Below, one piece after another: positions 24,957-33,572 of a DNA stretch of 38,903 bases. Position 1 is the stretch's first letter, and every line of letters begins with the position of its first letter. The stretch is from an uncultured bacterium (GTDB lineage: Bacteria > Cyanobacteriota > Vampirovibrionia > Obscuribacterales > Obscuribacteraceae). The notes beneath the pieces were generated by a model, which did no database searches, was not told the DNA's origin, and saw nothing but the letters and a program-made list of their open reading frames with translations. The stretch lies in assembly GCA_913063055.1 (NCBI GenBank), contig CAJXZK010000016.1, positions 1-38,903 on the forward strand, given 5' to 3'. Both the position numbers and the translations under genes were made by a program.

Positions 24957-27098
24957 ATGCATATGGTAGTCTCAAACCATATGCCAAATAAACTCATAAC
25001 CCCAAAAGCCACATGCATAGCTGCGGCCTTAGGTAAAATGCCTGGTCTAAGGCTAGGCAAACAACTAAGTCAGAGGCTAGCAACAACACTACTTCTTGCT
25101 AGTGTTGGCTCAACAAACTTGTATCTTAACGGCAGTTACCAGCCTTGCTGGGCGATACCAAAGGGCAAGCCAGCCGCAGTGGAAGGCAAGATGATAACTA
25201 AATCGGTAATTATCACAGGCGAGAAGGCCGCAGCGCAATCATACGGTGAAAATATTGATCAAGCAGACCTAATTGTTAGCGCTGAGTATCAAGAAAACGG
25301 CAGCATTCTAGTAAAGCAAGTGCTCAAAGGTGACAGGAGCTGGAGCGGCAAAACTATTAAGCTGGCCAGTGCAATCAAAATGGGTTGCCGCCAACAGCCT
25401 GTGCCATCTATTAAGAACGCTGCAGTGCTACTGCGCGACAATGGCAAAAGAGAATTTAGCGTAGTTGAAATCTACGACACTCCCGATCAAATTGCCTTTC
25501 TGCATTGCTTCATACCGATATATGCAAACAATTCAGCTACTACAGAGAAGACAAAATTCGCCTTATTGAGCAAGCTATTTACTAATCCAAACAGCAATGA
25601 CACTGCCTTTGAAGCAGATCCAACCCCTACGTTCAAAAAAGAGTTTTTGGCGGCCTTAGGCACCATGAAACAACCAGCAAATTTCGACCTGGTAAAAGAA
25701 CTATATTTACGACCAGATCTTTCAGCTACAGACAAGTTATCGCTGCAAGAATGGATGGCCAATACTGGCGACGACAGAGTGCTTCCAATACTCTACATCG
25801 CCCTTAAAAGCAAAGACAAATTTATCAGCAGTGATGCCCTCTCAAGGCTAACCTATAACTATTCAAGCCCGGCAACAGACAAGGCAATCGCTGAAGCCTA
25901 TAACTCTCTACCAGATCAAAGCAAACCAATGGCAGCGCGCTACCTAGTCAAACGCGGCGCCAGTAACTTAGTGAAGCCGCCTCTTGTGGCTAGTGCAGCT
26001 GCTGCCGCAACCCCATTTCAAAAAGCAAGCGAGCTAGAGCACCAGGGCAAAGTCAAAGAAGCTCAAGCAATCTATTTATCGATATTAGAATCACCCGAGG
26101 ACAACACCTATGTCATCGGAACTGCCATGGCTAAAGTATTAAACGCTGCCAAGACACAGGATGCAAGTGCTATCAAACAAAGGGTGCTCAAAGCCCGGCT
26201 AAACTGGCTCAACAAGTATGCCAAAAATGGCAATTATCTCGAAGCTCAGAGTGCGGCAGATATACTTGCCAAACTTCACGATGACAGGGGCCTCGATGCC
26301 CTGCTATCAATTCTGGCCAAAAGAGAGTCTATCTTTGCCAAAGCCAACCAAACAGCGACTTTTGCCATTGCCGATCTAGGCTCTACTGCCAAACAAAGCA
26401 CAACAACCATTCTCTTAAAAGAAATAGAAAGCAACACGGCCCTGGCTCAAAAGCCTGACGAACAGATAATTTTACTCTTAGAGTTAGCCTGGCTGCAGCA
26501 GCCCGATGGCAGCAAACAAGTGAGTAAAGCAATAGAAAAGAACAATGCCTGGCTCGGCTCTTACAATCAAGTTCAACCCCTCTTAAATGGCCTACCGAAC
26601 AAAGATGAAGGCCAATTTCTGACACAAAAACTGGTCGAGAAAAAGCTGCCAGCTCAAGCTCTCGACTGGGTCATATCAAGACTGGGCGATCTGCACGAGA
26701 CCCGCGCTATTGATGCACTGATGGCTGAATTTGAGAAACCCTATTCTTACTCTCCTGAGACAACAAAAGTCGCCCTAGAAAAGATTGCGACCAATGGCCA
26801 AGCAAAAGACGTGCTAGTTAGAAAGCTCAAGTCAATTGCCCTGAATTCGCACTCTGCTGCCCAAGCCAATGCCATAGAACTTCTGGCCGCGATTGACGGC
26901 AAACAGGCACTACCGGTAGTGCGTCAAATTATCAAGAATGGTCAACTTGAAGCAAAAGTTCGAGCGCTTAATATCATTTCACGCCTCGGTACTAAAGAAG
27001 ACCTAGCTGTTCTTCTACCCATGTCAAATTACTGGAGCGGAGACCGCAAAACCCATTATTGGGTAATGCAAGCAGTCGGGGAACTTCATAATAAATAG
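24957..27098 (+). CDS. exported HEAT-repeat-like protein
   Basis: The 713-aa protein has a long basic N-terminus and a hydrophobic stretch (LATTLLLASVGSTNLYL, about 41-57) that fits an extended signal peptide; the true start may be a later ATG (24981 or 25038). Residues about 75-185 look like a beta-rich domain (LIVSAEYQENGSILVKQVLKGD). From about 225 to the end there are repeated helical pairs of about 30-40 residues with the HEAT-like pattern (RVLPILYIALKSKDKFISSDAL, DDRGLDALLSILAKRE, TRAIDALMAEFE, KQALPVVRQIIKNGQLEAKVRAL). Such solenoids bind protein partners. No enzyme motif was seen. It probably acts outside the cytoplasm as a scaffold. A perfect inverted repeat covers the start codon region. 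Confidence 0.75.
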   Translation: MHMVVSNHMPNKLITPKATCIAAALGKMPGLRLGKQLSQRLATTLLLASVGSTNLYLNGSYQPCWAIPKGKPAAVEGKMITKSVIITGEKAAAQSYGENIDQADLIVSAEYQENGSILVKQVLKGDRSWSGKTIKLASAIKMGCRQQPVPSIKNAAVLLRDNGKREFSVVEIYDTPDQIAFLHCFIPIYANNSATTEKTKFALLSKLFTNPNSNDTAFEADPTPTFKKEFLAALGTMKQPANFDLVKELYLRPDLSATDKLSLQEWMANTGDDRVLPILYIALKSKDKFISSDALSRLTYNYSSPATDKAIAEAYNSLPDQSKPMAARYLVKRGASNLVKPPLVASAAAAATPFQKASELEHQGKVKEAQAIYLSILESPEDNTYVIGTAMAKVLNAAKTQDASAIKQRVLKARLNWLNKYAKNGNYLEAQSAADILAKLHDDRGLDALLSILAKRESIFAKANQTATFAIADLGSTAKQSTTTILLKEIESNTALAQKPDEQIILLLELAWLQQPDGSKQVSKAIEKNNAWLGSYNQVQPLLNGLPNKDEGQFLTQKLVEKKLPAQALDWVISRLGDLHETRAIDALMAEFEKPYSYSPETTKVALEKIATNGQAKDVLVRKLKSIALNSHSAAQANAIELLAAIDGKQALPVVRQIIKNGQLEAKVRALNIISRLGTKEDLAVLLPMSNYWSGDRKTHYWVMQAVGELHNK
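24959..24984 (+). promoter_or_regulatory. 8-bp inverted repeat at the translation start
   Basis: GCATATGG (24959-24966) and CCATATGC (24977-24984) pair perfectly across 10 nt, beginning in the first ATG of the HEAT-like gene. In mRNA it could hide the start codon and two further ATGs; in DNA it could be an operator. A second small hairpin (TTTCC/GGAAA, near 24914-24927) lies just upstream. Confidence 0.45.
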
Positions 27099-28408
27099 TG
27101 GGAACCATTGGAACAAGTCGACGTCGAGGCCATGAGATTCAACAATCTAGCCAAAGACGAAACAGTAGTATGCAGTCAGACTTCATCCAGCCTACAACTA
27201 ATCCTCTTATTCTAAGCCTGGTTAAGGCGATGATTCCGATCGCGCTAAAGATGGAAAAGCTGGATGTGCGACCCAGCGAGCATTGCATTGAACTGGTCAA
27301 ATCGATAAAAAACATGCCAGCAATATTGGCAGTCAACCATACTGACCGCTGCGACCCATCGGTAGTAGCGGCACTTTCTCTAAAATGCCAAGAAGATTTC
27401 TACTATTTAGCCGCCCGTGAGCTGTTTGACGAAAATCTAGGGCTGCGGGGCTGGCTGATGCAAAACAGTGGGGTCTACTCTGTAATTAGAGGAACACCTG
27501 AAGACACAGAGTCAAAAGCCGAGACAATCGCCTTAATCGCCCAGGGCAAACAGAAGTTGGTAATGTTTCCGGAAGGCGACGTAACTGGGCGAGACGACGT
27601 CATGCTGCCCTTCAAGCGCGATGGTATCGCTAATATACTGGAAGCTCAGAGAATCTGCTTTGAGCACGAAAGTAACCGCACCGTTCAAGTAATACCTCTG
27701 GCCATATACTACGAAGTGTCTGAAAATGCCATTCCGCAACTAAAACATTGCTTGGATAGACAAGAAGAATTTCTTGGACTTAGCAATTGGAATGGCCCGA
27801 TAGAAGCGCGGGTTCAGCGTATTCTCTTCAGCATGCTCAGGCACTTAGAGCAGCACTATGGCAAACAACCAGAAGCAAAAGCTGCTGACCAGCGCATTCG
27901 TGAACTCAGCTACCACATCACTTCACTTGTCGCCCATATTACCGGCACTGACAACTACGATCAATCATCTATAAATACATACCTTTATTCGGTCAGGGGG
28001 CGCTTGCAACGACTAATTGACAACAAAACTGACAGCCCAATTTGCTTCGATAATGTATTGCGCAAAGAGAACATCAATAGTTTTCAAACTGGAGTGCACG
28101 ACCTCGATCGCGTGCAGCATTTGCTCATACTGCTATCAACCCTGCAGCAACAGCCTGCCACGCTTGATGTTCTATGGCGAATAATTGATCGCATGGAGCA
28201 TTTGATAATAGGCAACACATCGGCAAAAGGTAACCGCATTGCCTGGATTGAAGCAGGGCAGCCAATTAACTTAGAAAGCACAGTCGGAGAATACTCGCGG
28301 AACCCGAACCAGGCAATCGATCGCACAGAAGAACAGCTTAGAGGAAGTATGCAAAACCTGCTCAAGCAGCTCAAGGAACAATCGCTGGCCTTCTCTGAAA
28401 CAGTTTAG
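27098..28408 (+). CDS. PlsC-type 1-acylglycerol-3-phosphate acyltransferase domain protein
   Basis: The 436-aa frame opens with GTG overlapping the previous stop by one base, but the first 24 residues (MGTIGTSRRRGHEIQQSSQ) look atypical and ATG 27170 (MQSDFIQP) may be the true start. The acyltransferase domain shows H81-x4-D86 in VNHTDRCDP, a GVYSVIRG block and FPEGDVTGR, the standard PlsC motifs for transferring an acyl chain to lysophospholipid. The C-terminal 200 residues (from about 240) are helical with no known domain, making the protein longer than a plain PlsC. No clear membrane helix is seen; membrane association would be peripheral. Proximity to the exported HEAT-like protein suggests envelope functions. 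Confidence 0.85.
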   Translation: MGTIGTSRRRGHEIQQSSQRRNSSMQSDFIQPTTNPLILSLVKAMIPIALKMEKLDVRPSEHCIELVKSIKNMPAILAVNHTDRCDPSVVAALSLKCQEDFYYLAARELFDENLGLRGWLMQNSGVYSVIRGTPEDTESKAETIALIAQGKQKLVMFPEGDVTGRDDVMLPFKRDGIANILEAQRICFEHESNRTVQVIPLAIYYEVSENAIPQLKHCLDRQEEFLGLSNWNGPIEARVQRILFSMLRHLEQHYGKQPEAKAADQRIRELSYHITSLVAHITGTDNYDQSSINTYLYSVRGRLQRLIDNKTDSPICFDNVLRKENINSFQTGVHDLDRVQHLLILLSTLQQQPATLDVLWRIIDRMEHLIIGNTSAKGNRIAWIEAGQPINLESTVGEYSRNPNQAIDRTEEQLRGSMQNLLKQLKEQSLAFSETV

Positions 28409-28453
28409 AAAGCACTTTCAGCCAACAGCAACAACAAAACTGGAACTTTCAGC

Positions 28454-28470
28454 CAGTGACACCGTCACTG
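28454..28470. promoter_or_regulatory. perfect 7-bp inverted repeat, 3-nt centre
   Basis: CAGTGAC (28454-28460) and GTCACTG (28464-28470) flank acc, 40 nt before the start of the 27-aa peptide gene. No T-run follows, so it is better read as an operator-like palindrome than a terminator. Confidence 0.4.
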
Positions 28471-28510
28471 AGCCTGACTTATAGGCAGAGCCAGTGGAGA
28501 GGAAATCATC

Positions 28511-28594
28511 ATGGGTAAAGCAGCACTTTTATGGGTAATGGGCGTACCAACAGGGGCTATCGTCGTGCTCTGGATGATGGGAATGCTTAACTAA
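28511..28594 (+). CDS. 27-aa single-span membrane peptide
   Basis: A short frame with a good ribosome site: ggagagg ends about 8 nt before the ATG. The peptide starts MGKAALLWVMGVPTGAIV and ends VVLWMMGMLN, a short N-terminus followed by one membrane span with the G-V-P break. I have a general memory of small bacterial hydrophobic proteins with K-A-A-L-L-W-x-x-G-V-P; this could not be checked. It sits alone in the 240-bp gap between the acyltransferase and the next exported protein, with a palindrome upstream. Small membrane peptides of this kind are often stress-induced or modulate larger membrane proteins. Confidence 0.6.
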   Translation: MGKAALLWVMGVPTGAIVVLWMMGMLN

Positions 28595-28650
28595 TAAACA
28601 GATCACCACAAAACATTTGTCTTCCGATAAACTATCTAGCTACAGTAACA

Positions 28651-29745
28651 GTGGATAGAGAAGTGATTGCAAACGTGGTTGAAAAATTAGCTGAAAGACA
28701 GGCAAAAAGCATAGCTAATAGACTAGCTAAAAGAGTGGTAAGGAATCTAATTTTGGCAGTGATCATTGCCGCTTTACCACTAGGCAATTCGGCCTCAGCA
28801 GAAACCACAGCGCCTGAAACCGCAGCGCCGGCATCTCCAGCAACTACAGCCCAAACTACTCCAGCTCCGGCAACAACAGCCCCCGCAACACTAGTGCGCG
28901 GCACCAGAGTCAGCATCAACAAAACTGACAACTTCAGCGCTGCCCCCAATTTTTCTGGTTTCATTGATAAGGCCACTCAGTCATCAATCATGGTGACCGA
29001 GATGCCATCACCATTTGAGGCAACTACAGCTGGGTTTAACCAAGAGGGCCTGGCCAGCCGCTCCATGAAGCTAGTGAGCAAAGAAGCAATAACTGTGGGA
29101 GATTACCCCGGCATACTCTGCTCTGTTAAACAAACGGCCTATGGGACAGACTTCTCAAAATGGATATTAGCCTTCGGCGATAAAGACCGAACTATCGTTG
29201 TCACAGCGTCCTTTCCTGATAGTGAAGCAGAGAAGCTCTCAGCATCCCTAAAGCAAACTCTATTAAGCGCTCGCTACGACTCCAAAGCGCAGCCGCCAGA
29301 TCCAATGGCTGACTTGCCCTTTACTATATCGGGCTCAAAGACACTGCTCATGGCCGGACGCATTCAAAACACTCTGTTGTTCTCACCTACTGGCAAAATA
29401 ACTGCAATTGATCCCAAAGACCACAGTTTATTTCTGGTTGGCCAAGCACTCAACGATATCGACATTCCAGATAAAGCAGATTTTGCTCGCACTCGGTTAA
29501 AAATGACAGCCAATCTCACCGATGTCCAAATTCTTTCAGAGAAAGATATTACTGTCAGTGGCATGCCAACCCGAGAAATTCTAGCCTCCGGCAAAAATAA
29601 ACAAGGCGACGAACTGTTCGTACTTCAAGATATTGCCTACGGCGGCGGCAGTTATTTCTTCCTACAAGGAATTACGGACCTTGATCAGAAAGCCGAAAAA
29701 GAGCCCGAATTTAAAGCGATCGTCGAGTCCTTCAAACTAAAATAG
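28651..29745 (+). CDS. exported or membrane-anchored protein, PsbP/DcrB-like
   Basis: The 364-aa protein starts at GTG. A long basic, amphipathic N-terminus precedes a hydrophobic stretch (LILAVIIAALPLGNSASA, about 33-50), giving a signal peptide or anchor. A Pro/Ala/Thr-rich linker (about 52-85) follows. Two similar beta-rich halves come next: FSGFIDKATQSSIMVTEMPSPF...WILAFGDKDRTIVVTASFP (about 105-195) and a second from about 225 (TLLMAGRIQNTLLFSPTG...FFLQGITDLDQK). The pattern resembles Mog1/PsbP/DcrB-type domains, but this is only a resemblance. No catalytic residues are evident. The gene's final codons form the first unit of a short tandem repeat. Confidence 0.65.
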   Translation: MDREVIANVVEKLAERQAKSIANRLAKRVVRNLILAVIIAALPLGNSASAETTAPETAAPASPATTAQTTPAPATTAPATLVRGTRVSINKTDNFSAAPNFSGFIDKATQSSIMVTEMPSPFEATTAGFNQEGLASRSMKLVSKEAITVGDYPGILCSVKQTAYGTDFSKWILAFGDKDRTIVVTASFPDSEAEKLSASLKQTLLSARYDSKAQPPDPMADLPFTISGSKTLLMAGRIQNTLLFSPTGKITAIDPKDHSLFLVGQALNDIDIPDKADFARTRLKMTANLTDVQILSEKDITVSGMPTREILASGKNKQGDELFVLQDIAYGGGSYFFLQGITDLDQKAEKEPEFKAIVESFKLK

Positions 29746-29789
29746 AGCAAACTAAAATAGGCAAAATAAAATCGGCCAAACTGAAATAG
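29731..29789 (+). repeat. degenerate 15-bp tandem repeat, 4 units
   Basis: Units begin at 29731, 29746, 29761 and 29775 and share a core like CAAACTAAAATAG. Units 1 and 2 differ only in the first two bases; unit 3 is one base short and unit 4 has one change in the core. Unit 1 holds the TAG stop of the exported-protein gene, and units 2 and 4 repeat that TAG. The tract fills the 51-bp gap to the convergent hybrid kinase gene. Confidence 0.8.
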
Positions 29790-29796
29790 CTAAATA

Positions 29797-31677
29797 CTAC
29801 TTGCTAGCATCAGTGCCAATTAGTATGCTGCGCAATCGACTGACGAAGTCACTTTCAGAAAGCTTTTCTGCCGAAATTAGCTCGCTAACTAGACCGTTTA
29901 AAGCCTGGCTAGTCTTGCTCGAAAACTTCTCCTTCGAGCAAACGATTATCGCCTTTGAACTAGTCAGCCCCTTCGCTAAACGCACAATATTATTCTCGGC
30001 CTTGTCCGAACCATCAAACTTGACAATAACATTTCGATTTGGACCGATGTCAGCTATAGCATCGATACAAGAATCTTGAGAGCAGTCAATTGTAGCGAAC
30101 TCTTCATCGCCAATAAGCGAAGGTAAAACGTCCCAATGCGATTCAGCATTTTCAAAAATTACCAGTCTTTGACAAATACCGCTGAGCATTTGTTTGATGT
30201 GAATAGCCAATTCACCTAGTTCAAATGGCTTATAGAGCCAACTTACAGTGACAGGTGAGCCCAGCTCAGAATCATTAAAACGTGAAGCTGAAGTCAGCAG
30301 AATTGGTACCTTAGCATTTAAAGTACTCTTATCGATTTTCTCAACAAGACTCATGCCCATGCCATCCGGCAATATCATATCGATAATACAAGCATCGAGT
30401 TTAGTCGTTGCCAGCACTGCAACGGCCTCTGTCAGAGTTGATACTGAATGCACTGCATAGCCCTCAGAGATCAAGTGAAACTTGATCAACTTCGCCAAGC
30501 TTTTATCATCCTCAACCAGCAACAACGCTTTTGTTGGAGGAGGAGCAGGAGCTTCTGCCACAGCCTCCCCAACAGCATCAAGTTCAAACCAAAATGTGCT
30601 GCCTTGACCCACCTTGCTAGAAACCCCCAATCGACCCGAGTGCTGTTCCACTAGAGCCTTCACTGTAGATAAGCCAAGGCCGGTTCCCTGACGCTGAACG
30701 CCATCAGCCGAGACGAGCTGCCTAAACTTGGTAAAGAGTTTAAGCTGGTTCTCTTCGCTGATGCCTGGCCCCTTATCAGAGACAGAAAAGCGAACGGCAC
30801 CGCCTTCCTGGCTTACCGAAACTAACACAGCAGCGTTAGCAGGGGAAAACTTCATGGCATTGGAAATTAGATTGATAAGAACCTGAACTATACGATCTCT
30901 ATCCACCCTGACTTGGGCATCTATACTTGCAATTTCAATTGTGACGTGGTCATCAGCGCGATAGTTGATTAAGGCTTTAGCGGCTGTATCAACTAATTCT
31001 GTCACCGAAACATCAACCATCTTTAGCTCTATCTGGCCACTTTCAATCTTGCTCAGCTCTAACAAATCATTTACTAGCGACGACAATCTAACAGTGCTTG
31101 AGATGGCGATTTCCAAAAACTCTTTGCCTTCAGCACTGTGAGGATTGTCGAATTCTTCTATTAGACGCAAAGAACCAAGAATTGAAGTAAGGGGGGCACG
31201 CAACTCATGGGAGAGCATAGAGTGGAAGTCTTCAATGCGCTGCTGAGCAGCCTTGGCTTCGCTAATATCGCGCTGAAAGGCAATGAAATTAGTGATCTTG
31301 CCACTAGCATCCTTAACTGGCGAGATTTTCCATTCCATCCAGAATGGAGCCCCATTCTTTCTATAATTAACAGCCTCGCCATGAAAGTTAGCACCCGCGA
31401 TAAGACACTGCTTCAAACGAGCAAGAACTTTTTTATCGGTTAGTGGCCCCTGCAGGATACGTGGAGTTTTATCAATTACCTCAGCAGCCGTCCAACCGGT
31501 AAGCAGCTCAAAGGCATGGTTAACATAGACAAATCGGGGGCCCGGTTCGTCTATCTCACAGTCGGTGATGCAAATTGACTCCCAGGCCTGCTCAGCAGCA
31601 GTCGAAAGCAGGTGGCGGCGGTGCTCTTCAAGTGATTTTCGAAGATCTCTAGTTAGGTCACCCTGAGACTGCGCCAT
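29797..31677 (-). CDS. hybrid histidine kinase (LOV-like PAS-HisKA-HATPase-REC)
   Basis: The start was set at ATG 31677 (MAQSQGDL), which has aggtg 7 nt upstream; ATG 31725 adds 16 residues without a site. The 626-aa soluble protein has a PAS domain (about 25-145) that follows the LOV pattern very closely (RILQGPLTD, NYRKNGAPFW, FIAFQRDISEAK), but the flavin-bonding cysteine of NCRFLQ is proline (P72), so classic photochemistry is not possible. HisKA (H157 in SHELRAPL) and HATPase (GPGIS, GTGLGLS) are intact. A receiver follows from about 385 with IIDMILPDG and LYKPF. The last 120 residues look like a second, degenerate receiver without an acceptor Asp. It should pass phosphate within itself and on to an unknown partner. 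Confidence 0.92.
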   Translation of the reverse strand: MAQSQGDLTRDLRKSLEEHRRHLLSTAAEQAWESICITDCEIDEPGPRFVYVNHAFELLTGWTAAEVIDKTPRILQGPLTDKKVLARLKQCLIAGANFHGEAVNYRKNGAPFWMEWKISPVKDASGKITNFIAFQRDISEAKAAQQRIEDFHSMLSHELRAPLTSILGSLRLIEEFDNPHSAEGKEFLEIAISSTVRLSSLVNDLLELSKIESGQIELKMVDVSVTELVDTAAKALINYRADDHVTIEIASIDAQVRVDRDRIVQVLINLISNAMKFSPANAAVLVSVSQEGGAVRFSVSDKGPGISEENQLKLFTKFRQLVSADGVQRQGTGLGLSTVKALVEQHSGRLGVSSKVGQGSTFWFELDAVGEAVAEAPAPPPTKALLLVEDDKSLAKLIKFHLISEGYAVHSVSTLTEAVAVLATTKLDACIIDMILPDGMGMSLVEKIDKSTLNAKVPILLTSASRFNDSELGSPVTVSWLYKPFELGELAIHIKQMLSGICQRLVIFENAESHWDVLPSLIGDEEFATIDCSQDSCIDAIADIGPNRNVIVKFDGSDKAENNIVRLAKGLTSSKAIIVCSKEKFSSKTSQALNGLVSELISAEKLSESDFVSRLRSILIGTDASK

Positions 31678-31756
31678 AAACAACACCTGAGGTGGGGTAA
31701 CTAAAATGCTTCCGGGAGCCTTCATACATTATTAGCAGTTTTACGAACAAATGGCG

Positions 31757-32614
31757 CTATTTTGCTCGGTAAACCCATCCCTCAAGCAATACTTCAAGGG
31801 AATCGGCTGAAAATGGATCATCGAAATGTTCTGGCACGGCGCTATACATTGCCGTGGTGTAGCAAGATACTAGAGCATTTATGGCTCTATCTGAGTGGCG
31901 AAAATTATGAAGAAACGACTTTTGAATTATTAAGGCCGGAATCTCTTTCAAAGTAAGGGCTTTGCGCTCCTTTACCTTCATCAGATTCTGCACGAGCTTA
32001 TCGCGGTGAGCCTCCGCTTCATTTTCGTCGTGCTTATCTTTACTGACATAAGAAACATCAGTTATGCCAAGGTATTTCAATGTTTCTTTCGGCTGCACTT
32101 CAATGACTGCACAACCAAAGGGAATTGGATCTTGAAAAGGAAGTATAAAATAGCGGCTGGGATCAAGTGATGCCAGGGTGCGCATGCCATGATAAGTAAG
32201 GTGAAGCATGGCTGGGTTGACCCGTTTCATTGGACTGTTGAGCGCAGCACCACCAATAGTATCGGTAACCCGCTTTGGCTCTTTACCAAATTCTTTTGCA
32301 AGAGCAGCAAATTCGTCAAAAGGAATGAATACAAGCTCTTCGACTACTTCTTGCCACGACTGATAGCCTTTTTTTATTTTCTTTGAAGCGAGAAAGTCGA
32401 GAAAAGCCACTGGCAATGAGAACGGGCAATCAACACCAAGGGCGCTGAGAGTCTTATGAGCGTCAAGGTCTTTGTTCAGAACATGGGAGCCTGTTTTCTT
32501 TACTTCTAATATCTCAAAACCTAAATTGCTCAGCCGACCAACCACAAGCCAGGTCTCATTAGGGTTTTCCTTAGAGCTTGAAAAATCTACTCCAGCCACT
32601 ACTTTATCGCGCAT
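31757..32614 (-). CDS. DUF429 family protein, predicted RNase H-like nuclease
   Basis: The 285-aa protein shows DUF429 landmarks: VAGVDFSSS at the N-terminus (first acidic position D10), GVDCPFSLP near residue 60 (second), VIEVQPKETLKYLG near 170 (acidic E) and SDRAINALVSCYTTAMYS near 245 (final D). These positions fit an RNase H-like active site, and the family is predicted to act on nucleic acids, though no activity is well established. The ATG overlaps the end of the TPR gene by 11 nt, a long overlap that implies coupled translation. It is the last gene of an aldo/keto reductase-TPR-DUF429 unit. Confidence 0.85.
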   Translation of the reverse strand: MRDKVVAGVDFSSSKENPNETWLVVGRLSNLGFEILEVKKTGSHVLNKDLDAHKTLSALGVDCPFSLPVAFLDFLASKKIKKGYQSWQEVVEELVFIPFDEFAALAKEFGKEPKRVTDTIGGAALNSPMKRVNPAMLHLTYHGMRTLASLDPSRYFILPFQDPIPFGCAVIEVQPKETLKYLGITDVSYVSKDKHDENEAEAHRDKLVQNLMKVKERKALTLKEIPALIIQKSFLHNFRHSDRAINALVSCYTTAMYSAVPEHFDDPFSADSLEVLLEGWVYRAK

Positions 32615-33566
32615 TCATACCCTCCTGCTCTTCTCTCTTCTCTGCTGCCAAAGCAGACTCTAGCCGCTTGCATTCTAATTGCAGCTTTGAAATTTGCTCT
32701 GAGTCTTTCAGTTTTTTATCATTGCGAGCTTTTAAGGCTGAAATTTTCAACTCATTAAAATCGATAAGCCACTGCCTGTCGTCAGCTATCAGCTCCATAG
32801 CCTCATCACAGGTGGCGAGAGCCTCAGAGAATCTCTTCAGGCCAATCAAGGCATCAACTTTGCCATGGAAGATGCGCCAGTGATCATCGTCATTTTTTAT
32901 CGTTCCCTTAAGTGCTAGTTCCGAATCTTGCAATGCCTCTTTATAGCGATGGGCACAGTTGTAAGCGTTGGCACGGTTTTGCAACAAACTGGTAGAAACA
33001 TCGGCATCAATAGGTCTGATAGCAAGCGCGAAAGTACAATCGTCTATTGCTCGTTGATCTTGATTGAGATCAGTATAGGCATAGGCGCGATTAACATAGA
33101 ACTTGGGAACATTGGGATTGATAGCCATTGCCAAGCTCTCAAGCCGCACCACTTCTGATGGATCACCATCATCTCTAATTAATAGAAAAGCCTTATGGTG
33201 CAAATCAAATGCCAGTTGGGGTTTCACTTTTGCCACCAACTGCAAATCAGGCTGTGCTTCACTTTGGCGATCCAAAGCGTAAAGAGCATTAGCTCTTAGC
33301 AAAAAACTCTCTGCCTGATTTTCTCTGGCTTTAATTGACAGTTCAGCCTTTTCTAGCGCTTCAGTGTATTGACCCTTATCCATAGAGCGCACTCCTTGAT
33401 CATAGAGTTCGCCCTTTGAACCGTAGGTCATAACATAGTTAGCGCAGACTTGATACATGACAAAAACAGTCAGGCCCATAAACATCAAAACGCTGGCGAT
33501 GATTAGACCAATCCAAATTTTTCGACTAGACACGCTAGATTTACTGCTGTCAACCAACTTAGACAC
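32604..33566 (-). CDS. membrane-anchored TPR protein
   Basis: The 320-aa protein starts at GTG. A short polar N-terminus is followed by one membrane span (about 18-40, IWIGLIIASVLMFMGLTVFVMY), then about five TPR units from 55 to 260 (YDQGVRSMDKGQYTEALEKAE, ESFLLRANALYALDRQSEAQ, FYVNRAYAYTDLNQDQRAID, LLQNRANAYNCAHRYKEALQ, IFHGKVDALIGLKRFSEALA), and a charged coiled-coil-like tail rich in Lys and Glu. TPR arrays bind protein partners; with an N-terminal anchor and no signal cleavage site the array is probably on the outer face. It starts 6 nt after the aldo/keto reductase stop and overlaps the DUF429 gene by 11 nt. Confidence 0.88.
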   Translation of the reverse strand: MSKLVDSSKSSVSSRKIWIGLIIASVLMFMGLTVFVMYQVCANYVMTYGSKGELYDQGVRSMDKGQYTEALEKAELSIKARENQAESFLLRANALYALDRQSEAQPDLQLVAKVKPQLAFDLHHKAFLLIRDDGDPSEVVRLESLAMAINPNVPKFYVNRAYAYTDLNQDQRAIDDCTFALAIRPIDADVSTSLLQNRANAYNCAHRYKEALQDSELALKGTIKNDDDHWRIFHGKVDALIGLKRFSEALATCDEAMELIADDRQWLIDFNELKISALKARNDKKLKDSEQISKLQLECKRLESALAAEKREEQEGMNAR

Positions 33567-33572
33567 CGCAGC

